Shown piece after piece: positions 9,001-15,839 of a stretch of DNA of 27,283 nt. Made by a program: the position numbers and the translations under genes. The stretch is taken from contig CAZJHD010000057.1 of NCBI GenBank assembly GCA_964545855.1, positions 1 to 27,283 of the forward strand, read 5' to 3'. The notes under the pieces were generated by a model. The model worked only from the letters and a program-made list of their open reading frames with translations, did not search any database and had not been told where the DNA came from. Source of the DNA: CAZJHD01 sp964545855 (lineage in GTDB: Bacteria > Planctomycetota > UBA1135 > JACQFD01). Numbering within the stretch: position 1 is the stretch's first letter; each line of letters begins with the position of its first letter.

Positions 9001-9119
9001 AGCACTACCGGACGTCGCAGGACTTCGCCGACCGGATCTTCCGCGACCTCGGGACGTCCTTCGGGAGCATTCCGGGTCCGACGAAGACCCTCACCCTCAC
9101 GATCGCCGTCAGTCCGTAG
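6081..9119 (+). CDS. Secreted penicillin acylase-family Ntn hydrolase
   Basis: A 1012-residue precursor. The ATG at 6081 gives a classic signal peptide: Arg-rich start, hydrophobic core at about residues 15-33, and cleavage after A-P-A35 before Q-Q. Residues 45-65 have the family's 'D-x-x-x-I-P-H-I' and 'G-Y-A-Q-M-L-D' start. The self-cleaving nucleophile motif is A223-S224-N225-G226-W227, with Ser224 becoming the new N-terminus of the beta chain, followed by 'L-L-T-L-S-D-A-H-L-P'. That implies an alpha chain of about 188 residues and a beta chain of about 790. The beta chain is longer than in typical penicillin G or AHL acylases (precursors around 800), so an extra region is present. The enzyme should cleave amides (acyl-homoserine lactones, lipopeptides or beta-lactam side chains); the substrate cannot be told from sequence. 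The last 11 bp overlap the convergent carbonic anhydrase gene. Confidence 0.9.
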   Translation: MSPSRRSRPASFRRLALPVSIGCAIGFALAGAAPAQQTMPPVTTSTATITYDAYHIPHIKSPSDAGAFHALGYAQMLDFPVSTLVNLWSSTGELSKAIGPRGRYEDIDAIRWNLAAVAAEHEAAMPAPLLAMLKAYVSGVNAGRAWWRTHPSAVAALVNNHTNTSNLYANPLTGAPALSVADLNHLFASDTGVPPGHEMAITVKHVLSSLLRFNRSLSTTLPASNGWLVGPGATGGISGGSGLLTLSDAHLPVNDILWRGYFVEVSSPGYQVAGWTVPGWPFVAIGFNPQVSWSITAIPPRYPATLGTWYASYKPGDPNFIVVDGVDHAITRSVVPWSFWNGTTIVTATNPNLPLGAIRVAFLQPEPGMSPPRPYPVLRDGYAPGAPMPPCVPAHDILFQQSTAMTAGIDASGTYQSSGSLFEHFVRLGQTTHIGGGAGGTDEVFAKGLYVLGTGTNVLLGDASGRMQYVRLTRVARQGPLAAARVPGPDGRFPWEKPMDGSTLGNRWQGTYSFTDLPRRTSSNAASSIWVCNNVTPDRVFGPNAPPLGSYPPAIWDGETAETWRQLRAEDLLRAAPMSALRNESIATDQRDNWMAAMWPLFRAVATTHLAGNSAVKTFVKRMEQWMLEDVNAQITVGSGASIGGSGGPVVPGTFDANKHSRTAPYLTLLRGAYEDAIGPRATRAPCDGVPPENFLLGFDPLVQPATPAAFLADPAWRVNVGAMAQALEKTVAESFFDPTRGSVNGKLANWLFGGWTFPGNPTPAPWAGFPADWQDGVVRWGHVNMLVLTRLFLPPPAAPQGNPFFTVYFNAAFGQWLPFLPPERVEVFPLGGTKNSLYVAFNDKADAQPVGAAGDNTMVDVSPYFDYPKPPVAGSLAEVANTPQDGSTNQVPFVIDTGAKTYSGGVHPFRGENVYFVPDSFGSRTVLAVEMPGPSDVGGPRGRFLAAAGGTEITAAIPSLVADDGQALLDGTEHYRTSQDFADRIFRDLGTSFGSIPGPTKTLTLTIAVSP

Positions 9120-9762
9120 AGGTCTGCTCTCCGGCGACCGGCTCCAGGAACGACACCTCGCCGGTCTCCAGGTCGTACTCCGCGCCGACGATCGACAGGC
9201 CGTCCTCGGCCTCGAGCTGCTCGAGCAGCGGCGAGCCGTGGCGGAGGTGGGCGACGGAGGTGCGGACGTTGGCGCGCACGGACGCCCGCAGCAGCGCGTC
9301 GCGATCGGAGGCGACCGGCGTCCGGAGGAGCGGCTCCACGGAGGGCTTCACGCGCTCGACGATCGACTGGAGGCCGCGCGAGAGCGGTCCCGGGGGCCCC
9401 GAGAGCTCGTCGATGGTGGCGACGATGGCGCCGCAGAGGGAATGCCCCATCACGACGACGAGCCGCGTCCCGAACTGCGTCGCCGCGAACTCGACGCTCC
9501 CGACCTGCGACGGAGCCACGACGTTCCCCGCCACGCGGATCACGAAGAGGTCGCCGAGGCCCTGGTCGAAGACGAGCTCCGCCGGAACGCGCGAATCGGA
9601 GCAGCCGAGGATGATCGCGAAGGGGCTCTGACCCGACGCCAGCTCGGCGCGGCGCGTGTGGCTGAGGAGGGAATCGAGGCTCCGCACGTTCGAGACGAAA
9701 CGGCGGTTGCCCTCGCGGAGACGGTCGAGGGCTTCCTGCGCGGGGGGCTGGGTCGGGGTCAT
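9109..9762 (-). CDS. Beta-class carbonic anhydrase
   Basis: A 217-residue cytoplasmic enzyme for reversible CO2 hydration. The zinc-site motifs are complete: G-C54-S-D56-S-R58 and G-H107-S-L-C110-G, giving ligands Cys54, His107 and Cys110 with the Asp56/Arg58 dyad. The start chosen is ATG 9762 ('MTPTQPP'); a 14-residue upstream extension is possible but departs from the family. No signal peptide is visible. It is convergent with the acylase gene, overlapping it by 11 bp. Its upstream side faces the long palindrome at 9846-9947, so the promoter must lie within about 85 bp or beyond that hairpin. Confidence 0.95.
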   Translation of the reverse strand: MTPTQPPAQEALDRLREGNRRFVSNVRSLDSLLSHTRRAELASGQSPFAIILGCSDSRVPAELVFDQGLGDLFVIRVAGNVVAPSQVGSVEFAATQFGTRLVVVMGHSLCGAIVATIDELSGPPGPLSRGLQSIVERVKPSVEPLLRTPVASDRDALLRASVRANVRTSVAHLRHGSPLLEQLEAEDGLSIVGAEYDLETGEVSFLEPVAGEQTSTD

Positions 9763-9845
9763 GGCGCGGAAGACCCTACTGGACGCCGGTCGCGTTTCCT
9801 CCACGTTCCGCCGCCGCGAACCCGCGCGCGCTGCCGGGAATGCGC

Positions 9846-9947
9846 CCCGGGAATGGGGTCAGACCCTTTTCTCTCGCGCTCCTCTCGCGCCGCGCGTGCG
9901 CGGCGCGAGAGGAGCGCGAGAGAAAAGGGTCTGACCCCATTCCCGGG
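9846..9947. repeat. Near-perfect 50-bp inverted repeat (second complete palindrome)
   Basis: The arms at 9846-9895 and 9898-9947 are fully complementary around a central GT. The outer part (CCCGGGAATGGGGTCAGACC and CTTTTCT) matches the copy at 5821-5921, but the inner arm is different (CTCGCGCTCCTCTCGCGCC) and still perfectly self-complementary. The right flank continues with ACCAT, shared with the copies at both scaffold ends. It sits in the shared upstream region of two divergent genes, so it is not simply a terminator. Confidence 0.95.
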
Positions 9948-10218
9948 ACCATCGCCCCACGAGGATCGTGCGGCGCCGCCGAGTGGATGCCGAGTGGATC
10001 GAAGGGGACCAGCCCCGTCCATCGGTCGACCCGACGCACGCGGCCACACGGTCCTCCGCGCGCGCGAGGAACAGGAGATGCGAGCGCGCCGCCGCCCTTC
10101 TTGCGCTTCGCGAAGTCCGCCGCGCGATCCGGGCCAGCGGCACGCGCTTCGCTCGATGCAGCTCACGCCCGCACTGTCATCCCGTGGTCGGCCGCTCGCG
10201 AGGCGGGCTCGAGCGCCG

Positions 10219-10224
10219 AAGGAG
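10219..10224 (+). promoter_or_regulatory. Ribosome binding site of the hsp20 gene
   Basis: AAGGAG lies 7 nt before ATG 10232. It is one of the few strong Shine-Dalgarno sequences in the window and fixes the hsp20 start. Confidence 0.8.
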
Positions 10225-10231
10225 CACTGCA

Positions 10232-10678
10232 ATGAATCGAGAGTTCATGTCCCTCTTGCCCCATCGAGACCTGACCCGCTTCCGCGAGGAGATGCACGAT
10301 CTCTTCGGCCGCATGCTCGTCCCGTCGAGCCTGCGGACGCTCGAGACCGACCTCTTCCCCGCCGCCGACCTGAGCGAGACGAAGGAGGGATACCACCTCC
10401 GCCTCGAGCTCCCCGGCGTCGACGCGAAGGACCTCCAGGTGCACTGCGAGGACGCCACGCTCACGGTGCGCGGCGAGAAGCGCAGCGACCGCGAGGAGAA
10501 GGAGCGGACGCACCATCGCATCGAGCGGAGCTTCGGCTCGTTCTTCCGGAGCTTCGATCTTCCCGGACCCATCGAGCCGGGCAAGGTCGGCGCGACGTTC
10601 CGCAACGGAGTCCTCGAGGTGGATCTCCCGAAGTCCGCTGCGCAGAAGTCGCGACGGGTGGAGGTCAAGATCGCCTGA
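10232..10678 (+). CDS. Small heat-shock protein, Hsp20/alpha-crystallin family
   Basis: A 148-residue ATP-independent holdase chaperone. A short N-terminal arm (M-N-R-E-F, then 'L-F-G-R-M') leads into 'F-P-A-A-D-L-S-E-T', the start of the alpha-crystallin domain. It continues with 'Y-H-L-R-L-E-L-P-G-V', 'L-T-V-R-G-E-K-R', 'R-S-F-G-S-F-x-R-S-F-x-L-P' and the signature G-x-L stretch 'F-R-N-G-V-L-E-V-D-L-P-K' near the C-terminus. The length and order are normal for bacterial HspA-type proteins. The C-terminal I-x-I/V-type anchor is reduced to 'V-E-V-K-I'. ATG 10232 has a good ribosome site. Two hairpins follow the gene, so it is probably a single-gene transcript. Confidence 0.95.
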   Translation: MNREFMSLLPHRDLTRFREEMHDLFGRMLVPSSLRTLETDLFPAADLSETKEGYHLRLELPGVDAKDLQVHCEDATLTVRGEKRSDREEKERTHHRIERSFGSFFRSFDLPGPIEPGKVGATFRNGVLEVDLPKSAAQKSRRVEVKIA

Positions 10679-10684
10679 TCGCAC

Positions 10685-10714
10685 ACGGAGGGTGCCGCTG
10701 CGGGCGCCCTCCGT
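10685..10714 (+). terminator. Terminator-like hairpin after hsp20
   Basis: A 12-bp stem (ACGGAGGGUGCC paired with GGCGCCCUCCGU, with one G-U pair) closes a 6-nt loop, 6 nt after the hsp20 stop. The following TTCCTT is only a weak U-tract, so termination may be partly factor-dependent. Confidence 0.6.
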
Positions 10715-10716
10715 TC

Positions 10717-10738
10717 CTTCGCCCCTGTCGGGGCGAAG
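10717..10738 (+). terminator. Second hairpin after hsp20
   Basis: CTTCGCCCC-TGTC-GGGGCGAAG is a perfect 9-bp stem with a 4-nt loop, placed directly after the first hairpin. The pair probably forms the 3' end of the hsp20 transcript. There is no T-run after it. Confidence 0.45.
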
Positions 10739-10887
10739 CGGGGCGCCGGAGAGCCGCGCGCCCCCGGGGATGGCGGCGGACCCGGGAGGGGTTCCGCCGC
10801 CGTCCCCCCTCCTCTCTCGCGGCGCCGACGCGCGCGTCAGGGGGTCGTCACGTCGGCTCTCCGGCGACGAGTACGATCCCGTTCCTC

Positions 10888-12648
10888 GTGCCCTCGCCGA
10901 GTCCGACGCCGACGCGTGCATGGTTGCTGACGATCGGCGTCGCCTCGATCGCCGGCTTCGCGTGGCTCGGCGCCTACGCGCTGATGGAGGAAGAGGCGCG
11001 CTACGCGGAGATCGCGCGCGAGGTGCTGGTGACGGGCGACTGGCTCGTGCCGCGCCTGAACGGCGTCCTCTATTTCGAGAAGCCGCCGCTCCTCGCATGG
11101 CTCGGCGCCTCGGCGCTCGGCCTGGCGCCCCGATCTCCCGAATGGGCGCTCCGGACGATCCCGGCCCTCTTCACGCTCGGCGCCGTGATGGCCGCCTTCG
11201 CCTTCGCGCGGCGCGCCGGCGGGGCGTGGCTCGGTGCGGCGGCGGCCATCGCCCTCGCCGTGCTGCCCCTGCACGCGGTCATGGGGCGCACCTTCGCGAC
11301 CGACGGCCCCTTCTCCGCCGCCCTCACGATCGCCCTCGCGATCGCGGGGATCGAGGTCGTGGCGTCGAGTGCGCGCACGGGACGGCTCGCCGCCGCGGGC
11401 ATCGCCCTCGCCGCCGCGACGCTCCTGCGCGGTCCCCTCGCCTTCGCCCTCTTCGTCCCCGTCGTCGCCGTCGCGGGCCTCCGCCGCGACGGGCCCGCGC
11501 TCGCGTTGCGCCGCGTCGGCGTGCCGGCGCTCGTGGCGTTCGTCCTCGCGGCCCCCTGGTTCCTGGCGATCTCGATCCGCGAGCCGCTCTTCGCCCACGA
11601 GTTCTTCGTCGAGCAGCACTTCGGCCGCGCCGTCGCCGACGCCGCGGACAAGGTGATGCACCACGAGCCCTTCTGGTTCTACGGGCCGATCGTGCTCGCC
11701 GCCGCGGGACCGGGGGCGCTGTTCCTTCCCTGGGCCCTCGGGCGCGCCCTGCGCCGCCGCCGCGAGCCGGTCGTCGGAGCGGGGCTCGGCTTCGCTCTCC
11801 TCGCCGCCGGGTGGATCCTCCTCTTCTTCACGCTGCTCGGCGGCAAGCGTGCCGCCTACCTGCTGCCGATCACGCCCTGGATCGGATTCGTCCTCGCCGC
11901 CGCCCTCGAGGAGGCGCGGGCCGGTGGCCGCGCGGCCATCGTCGCGACGTGGACGGCCCTCGCGCCGAGCTTCGCGGCGGCCCTCGGCGGCGCCACGCTC
12001 GTCGCCACAGGGTTCACGACCAACCGGGGTCTCATCGGCACGGGACCCCTCGTCGCGGGCACGCTGCTGCTCGGCACGCTCTCCCTCGCGGGACTGGCCG
12101 CCCTCGCGCGCCGGCGGCTGGGCGCATCGGCTCTCGCGCTCGCCTTCGCCCTCGCCGGCGGCTACGGCGTCATGGCCGCCTCGGTCCCGCGGATGGAGGG
12201 ACGGGGAGTCGCCGAGGTCGATCTCGCCGTCGCGCGGATCCCTCTCGAGCTCGGCACCCTCGCCATTCGCACCGCCGCCGAGCACATCGCCGAGATCGCG
12301 AATCCCGAGGACGAGATCGCCTGCCTCGGCCGCTTCCGGCCCGCGGCCGCGTTCTACTCCGGTCGTCTCGTGCGCATGTACGGCTCCTTCGGAGAGCTGC
12401 GTTTCGGCGTCGACGCGGAGCCGCACGATCCGTCGATCGCCGCGCGCTTCCACGAGGCGCGCGAGCTCGACGAGCTCCTGCTCGGACCCCGCCGCGCCTT
12501 CGTCCTCACGCGCGACTCCTCGCTGTTCCATCCCTCGGAGCCGGACGGCGACTCGAGCCCTCTCGTCCCGCTCCCGCAATGGCGCGACGTCCCGCTCCAC
12601 GTCGTCGGCCGCTGGGGTCGGATCGTCGTCGTCTCGAATCGGCCGTGA
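10888..12648 (+). CDS. ArnT/PMT-like membrane glycosyltransferase (GT39/GT83 type)
   Basis: About 586 residues from GTG 10888; no ATG exists near the first helix and no clear ribosome site is seen, so the start is uncertain. The family signature follows the first helix: E34-E-E-A-R38-Y39-A-E-I-A-R-E, with the 'G-D-W-L-V-P-R-L-N-G-V-L-Y-F-E-K-P-P-L' loop that is diagnostic of ArnT-like enzymes. About ten to twelve hydrophobic helices follow, with 'H-E-P-F-W-F-Y' and 'G-G-K-R-A-A-Y-L-L-P' in the loops, and a soluble C-terminal domain of about 110 residues. Such enzymes move a sugar from a polyprenyl phosphate to lipid A or another acceptor on the periplasmic side. It could work with sugars made by the minus-strand operon at 16780-23011, but it is not part of it. 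The gene ends 29 bp from the convergent sulfatase gene. Confidence 0.85.
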   Translation: MPSPSPTPTRAWLLTIGVASIAGFAWLGAYALMEEEARYAEIAREVLVTGDWLVPRLNGVLYFEKPPLLAWLGASALGLAPRSPEWALRTIPALFTLGAVMAAFAFARRAGGAWLGAAAAIALAVLPLHAVMGRTFATDGPFSAALTIALAIAGIEVVASSARTGRLAAAGIALAAATLLRGPLAFALFVPVVAVAGLRRDGPALALRRVGVPALVAFVLAAPWFLAISIREPLFAHEFFVEQHFGRAVADAADKVMHHEPFWFYGPIVLAAAGPGALFLPWALGRALRRRREPVVGAGLGFALLAAGWILLFFTLLGGKRAAYLLPITPWIGFVLAAALEEARAGGRAAIVATWTALAPSFAAALGGATLVATGFTTNRGLIGTGPLVAGTLLLGTLSLAGLAALARRRLGASALALAFALAGGYGVMAASVPRMEGRGVAEVDLAVARIPLELGTLAIRTAAEHIAEIANPEDEIACLGRFRPAAAFYSGRLVRMYGSFGELRFGVDAEPHDPSIAARFHEARELDELLLGPRRAFVLTRDSSLFHPSEPDGDSSPLVPLPQWRDVPLHVVGRWGRIVVVSNRP

Positions 12649-12677
12649 GGGCGGCGCCCGAGTTCGTCTCACTCGAT

Positions 12678-15326
12678 TCAGTCGTCCACCCCCTTCAACG
12701 GAAACACCTCCGACCGCAGGTGCGCGCGCGCCATGGTGCGTTCCGCGCGGGCGACGATCTCGGGCTGAGCCGCCGCAAGGTCCTTCGACTCCGAGGGGTC
12801 GTCGCCCAGGTGGTAGAGCTCGATCGTGAGGTCGCCGCGCGAGAGGCGCGGGCGGATCGCCTTCCAGACGCCGTCGAGGAGGACGGCCTGCTGGTGGTGC
12901 CCCTCGGGGTATTCCCAGTAGAGCGCTTCGCGCGCGGGGGCGGGGCCGGCGCCGAGGAGCAGCGGCGCGAGGCTCGCGCCGTCGATCCCGGCGAGCTCGG
13001 GGTCGGCGCCGCCCGCGAGGTGGAGGAGCGTCGGGAGGAGATCGGCGAGGGTGGCGGGCGCGTCGAAGGCGGATCCCGCGGCGATGTGACCCGGCCATCG
13101 CGCGACGAAGGGCACGCGGATGCCTCCTTCCCACAGTTGCGTCTTGTGGCCGCGCAGCTCTCCATGTGACGCGAAGAAGGCACGGTCGACGCCACCATTG
13201 AAGGTGGCTCCGTTGTCGGAAGTGAACAGCACGATCGTGTCGTCCTCGAGGCCGAGTTCGCGCAGCGTCGCGAGGAGGACGCCGACGGAGTGGTCGAGGA
13301 AGGCGATCATCGCCGCGTAGGTGGCGCGCGGCGCCGGTGTCGGCAGGTAGCCCTGCTCGCCGAGATAGGGCTTCGCGTCCCAGTCGCGCGGCTGGCGGTC
13401 GATCCACTCCTGCGGCGCCTGGAGCGCCGCGTGGGGCAGCGCGGAGGGGAAGTAGAGGAAGAAGGGACGCTCCGCGTGCGCGCGCACGAACGTGACCGCC
13501 TCGTCGAGGATCCGCTGCGGGGCGTACTCGCCTCCGCGGTAGCGCGCCCAGCCCTCCTCGGAGTCGGGCGGCGCCGCGAGCCGCTGGTGCGCCGCGAACC
13601 AGCGGTTCTCGCGCAGGATCGCGACGCCGTGGTTCCGCCAGAGGTGCGTCGGGGTGTGGTTGTGGGCGCGCTTCTGGCAGAGGTATCCGAAGAACGCATC
13701 GAAGCCCTGGCTGCAGGGATGCCCCTCGGAGCCCGGCCCGCCGAGACCCCACTTCCCGAACGCGCCCGTCGCGTAGCCGCGTGTCTTCAAGTGCTCGACG
13801 AGCGTCACCTCCGCCGCCGGCAGCGCCCACTGCCCCTCGGGATCGTCGGGCCCCCAGCCGCCGATCTCCTTGTTGCCGCGGATCGCCGCGCGGCCGGTGT
13901 GCTTCCCCGTGAGCAGCGCGCAGCGCGACGGCGCACAGACGGGGCTCGCGGCGTAGAACCGCGTGAGCTTCGCGCCCTCGGCGGCGAGACGGTCGACGTG
14001 CGGCGTCGCGATCTTCTCCTGACCGAAGGCACCCACCTCGCGGTAGCCGAGGTCGTCGGCGAGAACGAGGACGATGTTCGGCGGGCGCTGCGTGCGCGGA
14101 GGCGTCGGAGTGGCTTCGCGCGCGAGGGCGTCGAGCTGCGCTCGCAAGGAGGCGTCGAGCTCTGCTCGCAAGGAGGCGTCGCGCTTCGCTCGCAGGAGAA
14201 CGTCGAGCTCCTCCATCCGGAACCGGACGCTCACGACGTAGGGCTCCTCGCCCTCCTCCCAGTGGCCGTAGGTCGTCGCGACGATCGTGCCGTCGGGGAG
14301 CACCTCGACGCCCGGGTACGCGCAGTCGGTGCGCACGAGGTTGTCGCCGAGGCGCACGCGGAGCTGGCCCTCGCGGCCCGCGACGAGGTCGTCGAAGGTG
14401 CCGACCCATCCGACCCAGTCGCCCCAGGTGGGGCTCCCCTTCAACCAGTCGCGGAAGGAGACGAAGAGCCGTCCATCGGGCGCGTGGCGCGCCACGTGGC
14501 GGTCGCCCGTGAGCGCCGCCGGCAGCTCGCGCGGCGAGGACCAGGTCTCGCCCTCGTCGCGCGAGAGCATCACGTGGGAGTTGCGCACGCGGCGGTTCTC
14601 CCGCAGCAGAACGGCGAGGGTCGCGCCGTCCGGTGAGCGCACGAGGCCGGGCTCGCAGAGGTGCACGTCCGATCCCGACCAGACGGCGTCGGGCTCGCTC
14701 CAGGTGAGTCCGCCGTCGGAGGAGAAGGTGCGGTAGAGCGTGAAGGTCCCCGTCGCCTTGCCGCCGGCCCGGAAGAACCGCCCGTCGTCGTGGAACATCG
14801 CGAGGTACCGCCCGTCGCGCAGGCGCTCGCAGGAACTCATCACGACGATGCCGCCCCAGTCGCCGATCGGCGCGAGCTCGCTCCAGGTGCGGCCGTCGTC
14901 CTCCGAGTGCGCGAGCCGCGCGGGCCAGAGACCCGAGAACAGGACGAGACGGCGGGTCCCCGTGCGCGGGTCGATCGTCCGGTGGATCGTCGGCGTCTCG
15001 AGGCTCGTGGCCCAGCTCGCCGGCACTGGGAGGCGCTCCGACCACGTGCGGCCGCCGTCCTCGCTCCGCTTCAGGACGATCGCGCCGCGCCCATGGCCCT
15101 TCGGGTAGACGGCGAGCATCGTGCGACCGTCCTCCAGCAGCACGGTGCTCGGATGGCCGAGGTACTGACCCTCCTCGCGGTCGACGACCACCCGGCGGGA
15201 GGCGTCGCCGGCGAGGTCGACCCAGGGGATCGAGAAGGGCGGCGGCGCGGGATCTGCCGCATCCTGGGCCGCGAGCGCGAGGTGCGCGGCGCAGAGGACG
15301 GCGCCGACGGCGAGGAGACGAGCGAG
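12678..15326 (-). CDS. Secreted sialidase (BNR)-arylsulfatase fusion, 5' end lost in the gap
   Basis: At least 882 residues. Translation runs open to the edge of the gap; the first visible residues (L-A-R-L-L-A-V-G-A-V-L and following, ending A-L-A-A-Q) are the core and cleavage site of a signal peptide, so only the start codon and a few residues are missing. A GTG at 15191 would remove the signal and is unlikely. The N-terminal half is a sialidase-type propeller with four Asp-boxes (S-E-D-G-G-R-T-W, S-E-D-D-G-R-T-W, S-S-D-G-G-L-T-W, S-R-D-E-G-E-T-W). After an 8-residue tandem-repeat linker comes a full sulfatase: 'N-I-V-L-V-L-A-D-D-L-G-Y' metal ligands, the formylglycine motif C-A-P-S-R (Cys codon 13935-13937), 'G-K-W-G-L-G', and 'F-T-S-D-N-G-A'. 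Expected role: removal of sulfate (and perhaps terminal sugars) from sulfated glycans outside the cytoplasm. It needs a formylglycine-generating enzyme, not present here. Confidence 0.9.
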   Translation of the reverse strand, partial: LARLLAVGAVLCAAHLALAAQDAADPAPPPFSIPWVDLAGDASRRVVVDREEGQYLGHPSTVLLEDGRTMLAVYPKGHGRGAIVLKRSEDGGRTWSERLPVPASWATSLETPTIHRTIDPRTGTRRLVLFSGLWPARLAHSEDDGRTWSELAPIGDWGGIVVMSSCERLRDGRYLAMFHDDGRFFRAGGKATGTFTLYRTFSSDGGLTWSEPDAVWSGSDVHLCEPGLVRSPDGATLAVLLRENRRVRNSHVMLSRDEGETWSSPRELPAALTGDRHVARHAPDGRLFVSFRDWLKGSPTWGDWVGWVGTFDDLVAGREGQLRVRLGDNLVRTDCAYPGVEVLPDGTIVATTYGHWEEGEEPYVVSVRFRMEELDVLLRAKRDASLRAELDASLRAQLDALAREATPTPPRTQRPPNIVLVLADDLGYREVGAFGQEKIATPHVDRLAAEGAKLTRFYAASPVCAPSRCALLTGKHTGRAAIRGNKEIGGWGPDDPEGQWALPAAEVTLVEHLKTRGYATGAFGKWGLGGPGSEGHPCSQGFDAFFGYLCQKRAHNHTPTHLWRNHGVAILRENRWFAAHQRLAAPPDSEEGWARYRGGEYAPQRILDEAVTFVRAHAERPFFLYFPSALPHAALQAPQEWIDRQPRDWDAKPYLGEQGYLPTPAPRATYAAMIAFLDHSVGVLLATLRELGLEDDTIVLFTSDNGATFNGGVDRAFFASHGELRGHKTQLWEGGIRVPFVARWPGHIAAGSAFDAPATLADLLPTLLHLAGGADPELAGIDGASLAPLLLGAGPAPAREALYWEYPEGHHQQAVLLDGVWKAIRPRLSRGDLTIELYHLGDDPSESKDLAAAQPEIVARAERTMARAHLRSEVFPLKGVDD
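14125..14211. repeat. 24-bp tandem repeat, about 3.6 copies, in the interdomain linker
   Basis: The units at 14125-14148, 14149-14172 and 14173-14196, plus a partial unit, are imperfect copies of a GAGGCGTCGAGCT-CTCGCAAG pattern. They keep frame and encode the 8-residue repeats LRAKRDAS, LRAELDAS and LRAQLDAL in the minus-strand protein, forming a charged helical linker between the sialidase and sulfatase parts. Confidence 0.8.
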
Positions 15327-15426
15327 NNNNNNNNNNNNNNNNNNNNNNNNNNNNNNNNNNNNNNNNNNNNNNNNNNNNNNNNNNNNNNNNNNNNNNNNNN
15401 NNNNNNNNNNNNNNNNNNNNNNNNNN
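15327..15426. other. Scaffold gap of 100 N
   Basis: Exactly 100 unknown bases, a usual placeholder for a gap of unknown length. The right side begins with a half palindrome of the repeat family, and the left side cuts the signal peptide of the sialidase-sulfatase. The gap must therefore hold the start of that gene, its promoter and the other palindrome arm. Confidence 0.98.
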
Positions 15427-15456
15427 CGAGCGAGAAAGGGGGTCTGACCCCATTCC
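15427..15456. repeat. Half copy of the palindrome family at the gap edge
   Basis: CGAGCGAGAAAGG followed by GGGTCTGACCCCATTCC is the right arm of a third palindrome. Its inner sequence differs from the other copies. The matching left arm is not seen and is presumably in the gap. Confidence 0.85.
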
Positions 15457-15473
15457 GTCGGCGCGCGATCTCC

Positions 15474-15698
15474 TCAGCGCGCGCGGCGGCTCGCGGCGAT
15501 CGGCGCCAGGGCGGGCCGCCAGAGGGCGACGAGCGTGCGGCCCGTCGGGTCCTCCGCCGAGCGGAAGATCTCGGCGCGGATCCCTTCGCGGACGACACGG
15601 AGCGCGTCGGCGAAGCTCTCGAAGCGGAAGCGGAGCTCGAGCCGCTCCTCCGAGCTGGAGCGCGCGGTCGAACGGAGCGATGCGTTGCGGCGGACCAT
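15474..15698 (-). CDS. Small hypothetical protein, 74 residues
   Basis: The function is not recognised. ATG 15698 is preceded by a GAAGAG-like ribosome site about 7 nt upstream. The first 15 residues are Ser/Arg rich; the rest (R-L-E-L-R-F-R-F-E-S-F-A-D-A-L-R-V-V-R) reads as strand-helix-strand and looks like a small alpha/beta fold. No signal peptide or metal motif is visible. It is co-directional with, and just upstream of, the sialidase-sulfatase, separated by the palindrome and gap. It is divergent from ferrochelatase, with a shared upstream region of about 140 bp. A longer in-frame reading upstream is antisense to ferrochelatase and is not credible. The gene could be spurious. Confidence 0.45.
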   Translation of the reverse strand: MVRRNASLRSTARSSSEERLELRFRFESFADALRVVREGIRAEIFRSAEDPTGRTLVALWRPALAPIAASRRAR

Positions 15699-15839
15699 GG
15701 GGAGCTCTTCGGTGGAGGAGGGATCGTGGACGCAGGCAGCGAATAGCGCTCCTGCCGCGATGGGTTGCCGAGCGAATGGACCGCCCCTCGATGTGCGTCG
15801 CGCCGTCCGGGTTTCGCGGGCCCGCGGTACCTTGCCGCC

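Larger units (their letters stand above)
9763..10231. other. Divergent intergenic region between carbonic anhydrase and hsp20
   Basis: About 470 bp without a convincing gene. It holds the palindrome at 9846-9947 and, from 9948 on, GC-rich sequence in which I see no CIRCE operator (no TTAGCACTC/GAGTGCTAA), no clear sigma-32 promoter and no tRNA. Open frames in all phases here come from the palindrome and base composition. Both divergent promoters must be in this stretch. Confidence 0.6.

Noticed and set aside
5580..9005. Long minus-strand open frames over the acylase gene and the palindrome, with peptides such as GSDPFLSS and KGSDPIPG
   Set aside because: The peptides are simply translations of the palindrome arms and appear on both strands at each copy (also 9759-10232). 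The rest is antisense to a clear gene with Arg/Gly/Ala-biased composition.
9846..9947. Palindrome as an ordinary rho-independent terminator
   Set aside because: It lies upstream of both flanking genes, has no U-tract, and its stem of 50 bp is much longer than needed.
5821..9947. CRISPR array
   Set aside because: The repeated sequences are widely separated single palindromes, not regularly spaced direct repeats with spacers, and no cas gene is present.
10190..10231. CIRCE or other heat-shock operator before hsp20
   Set aside because: AGCACT next to the ribosome site recalls half of CIRCE, but the matching inverted half at 9-bp spacing is absent.
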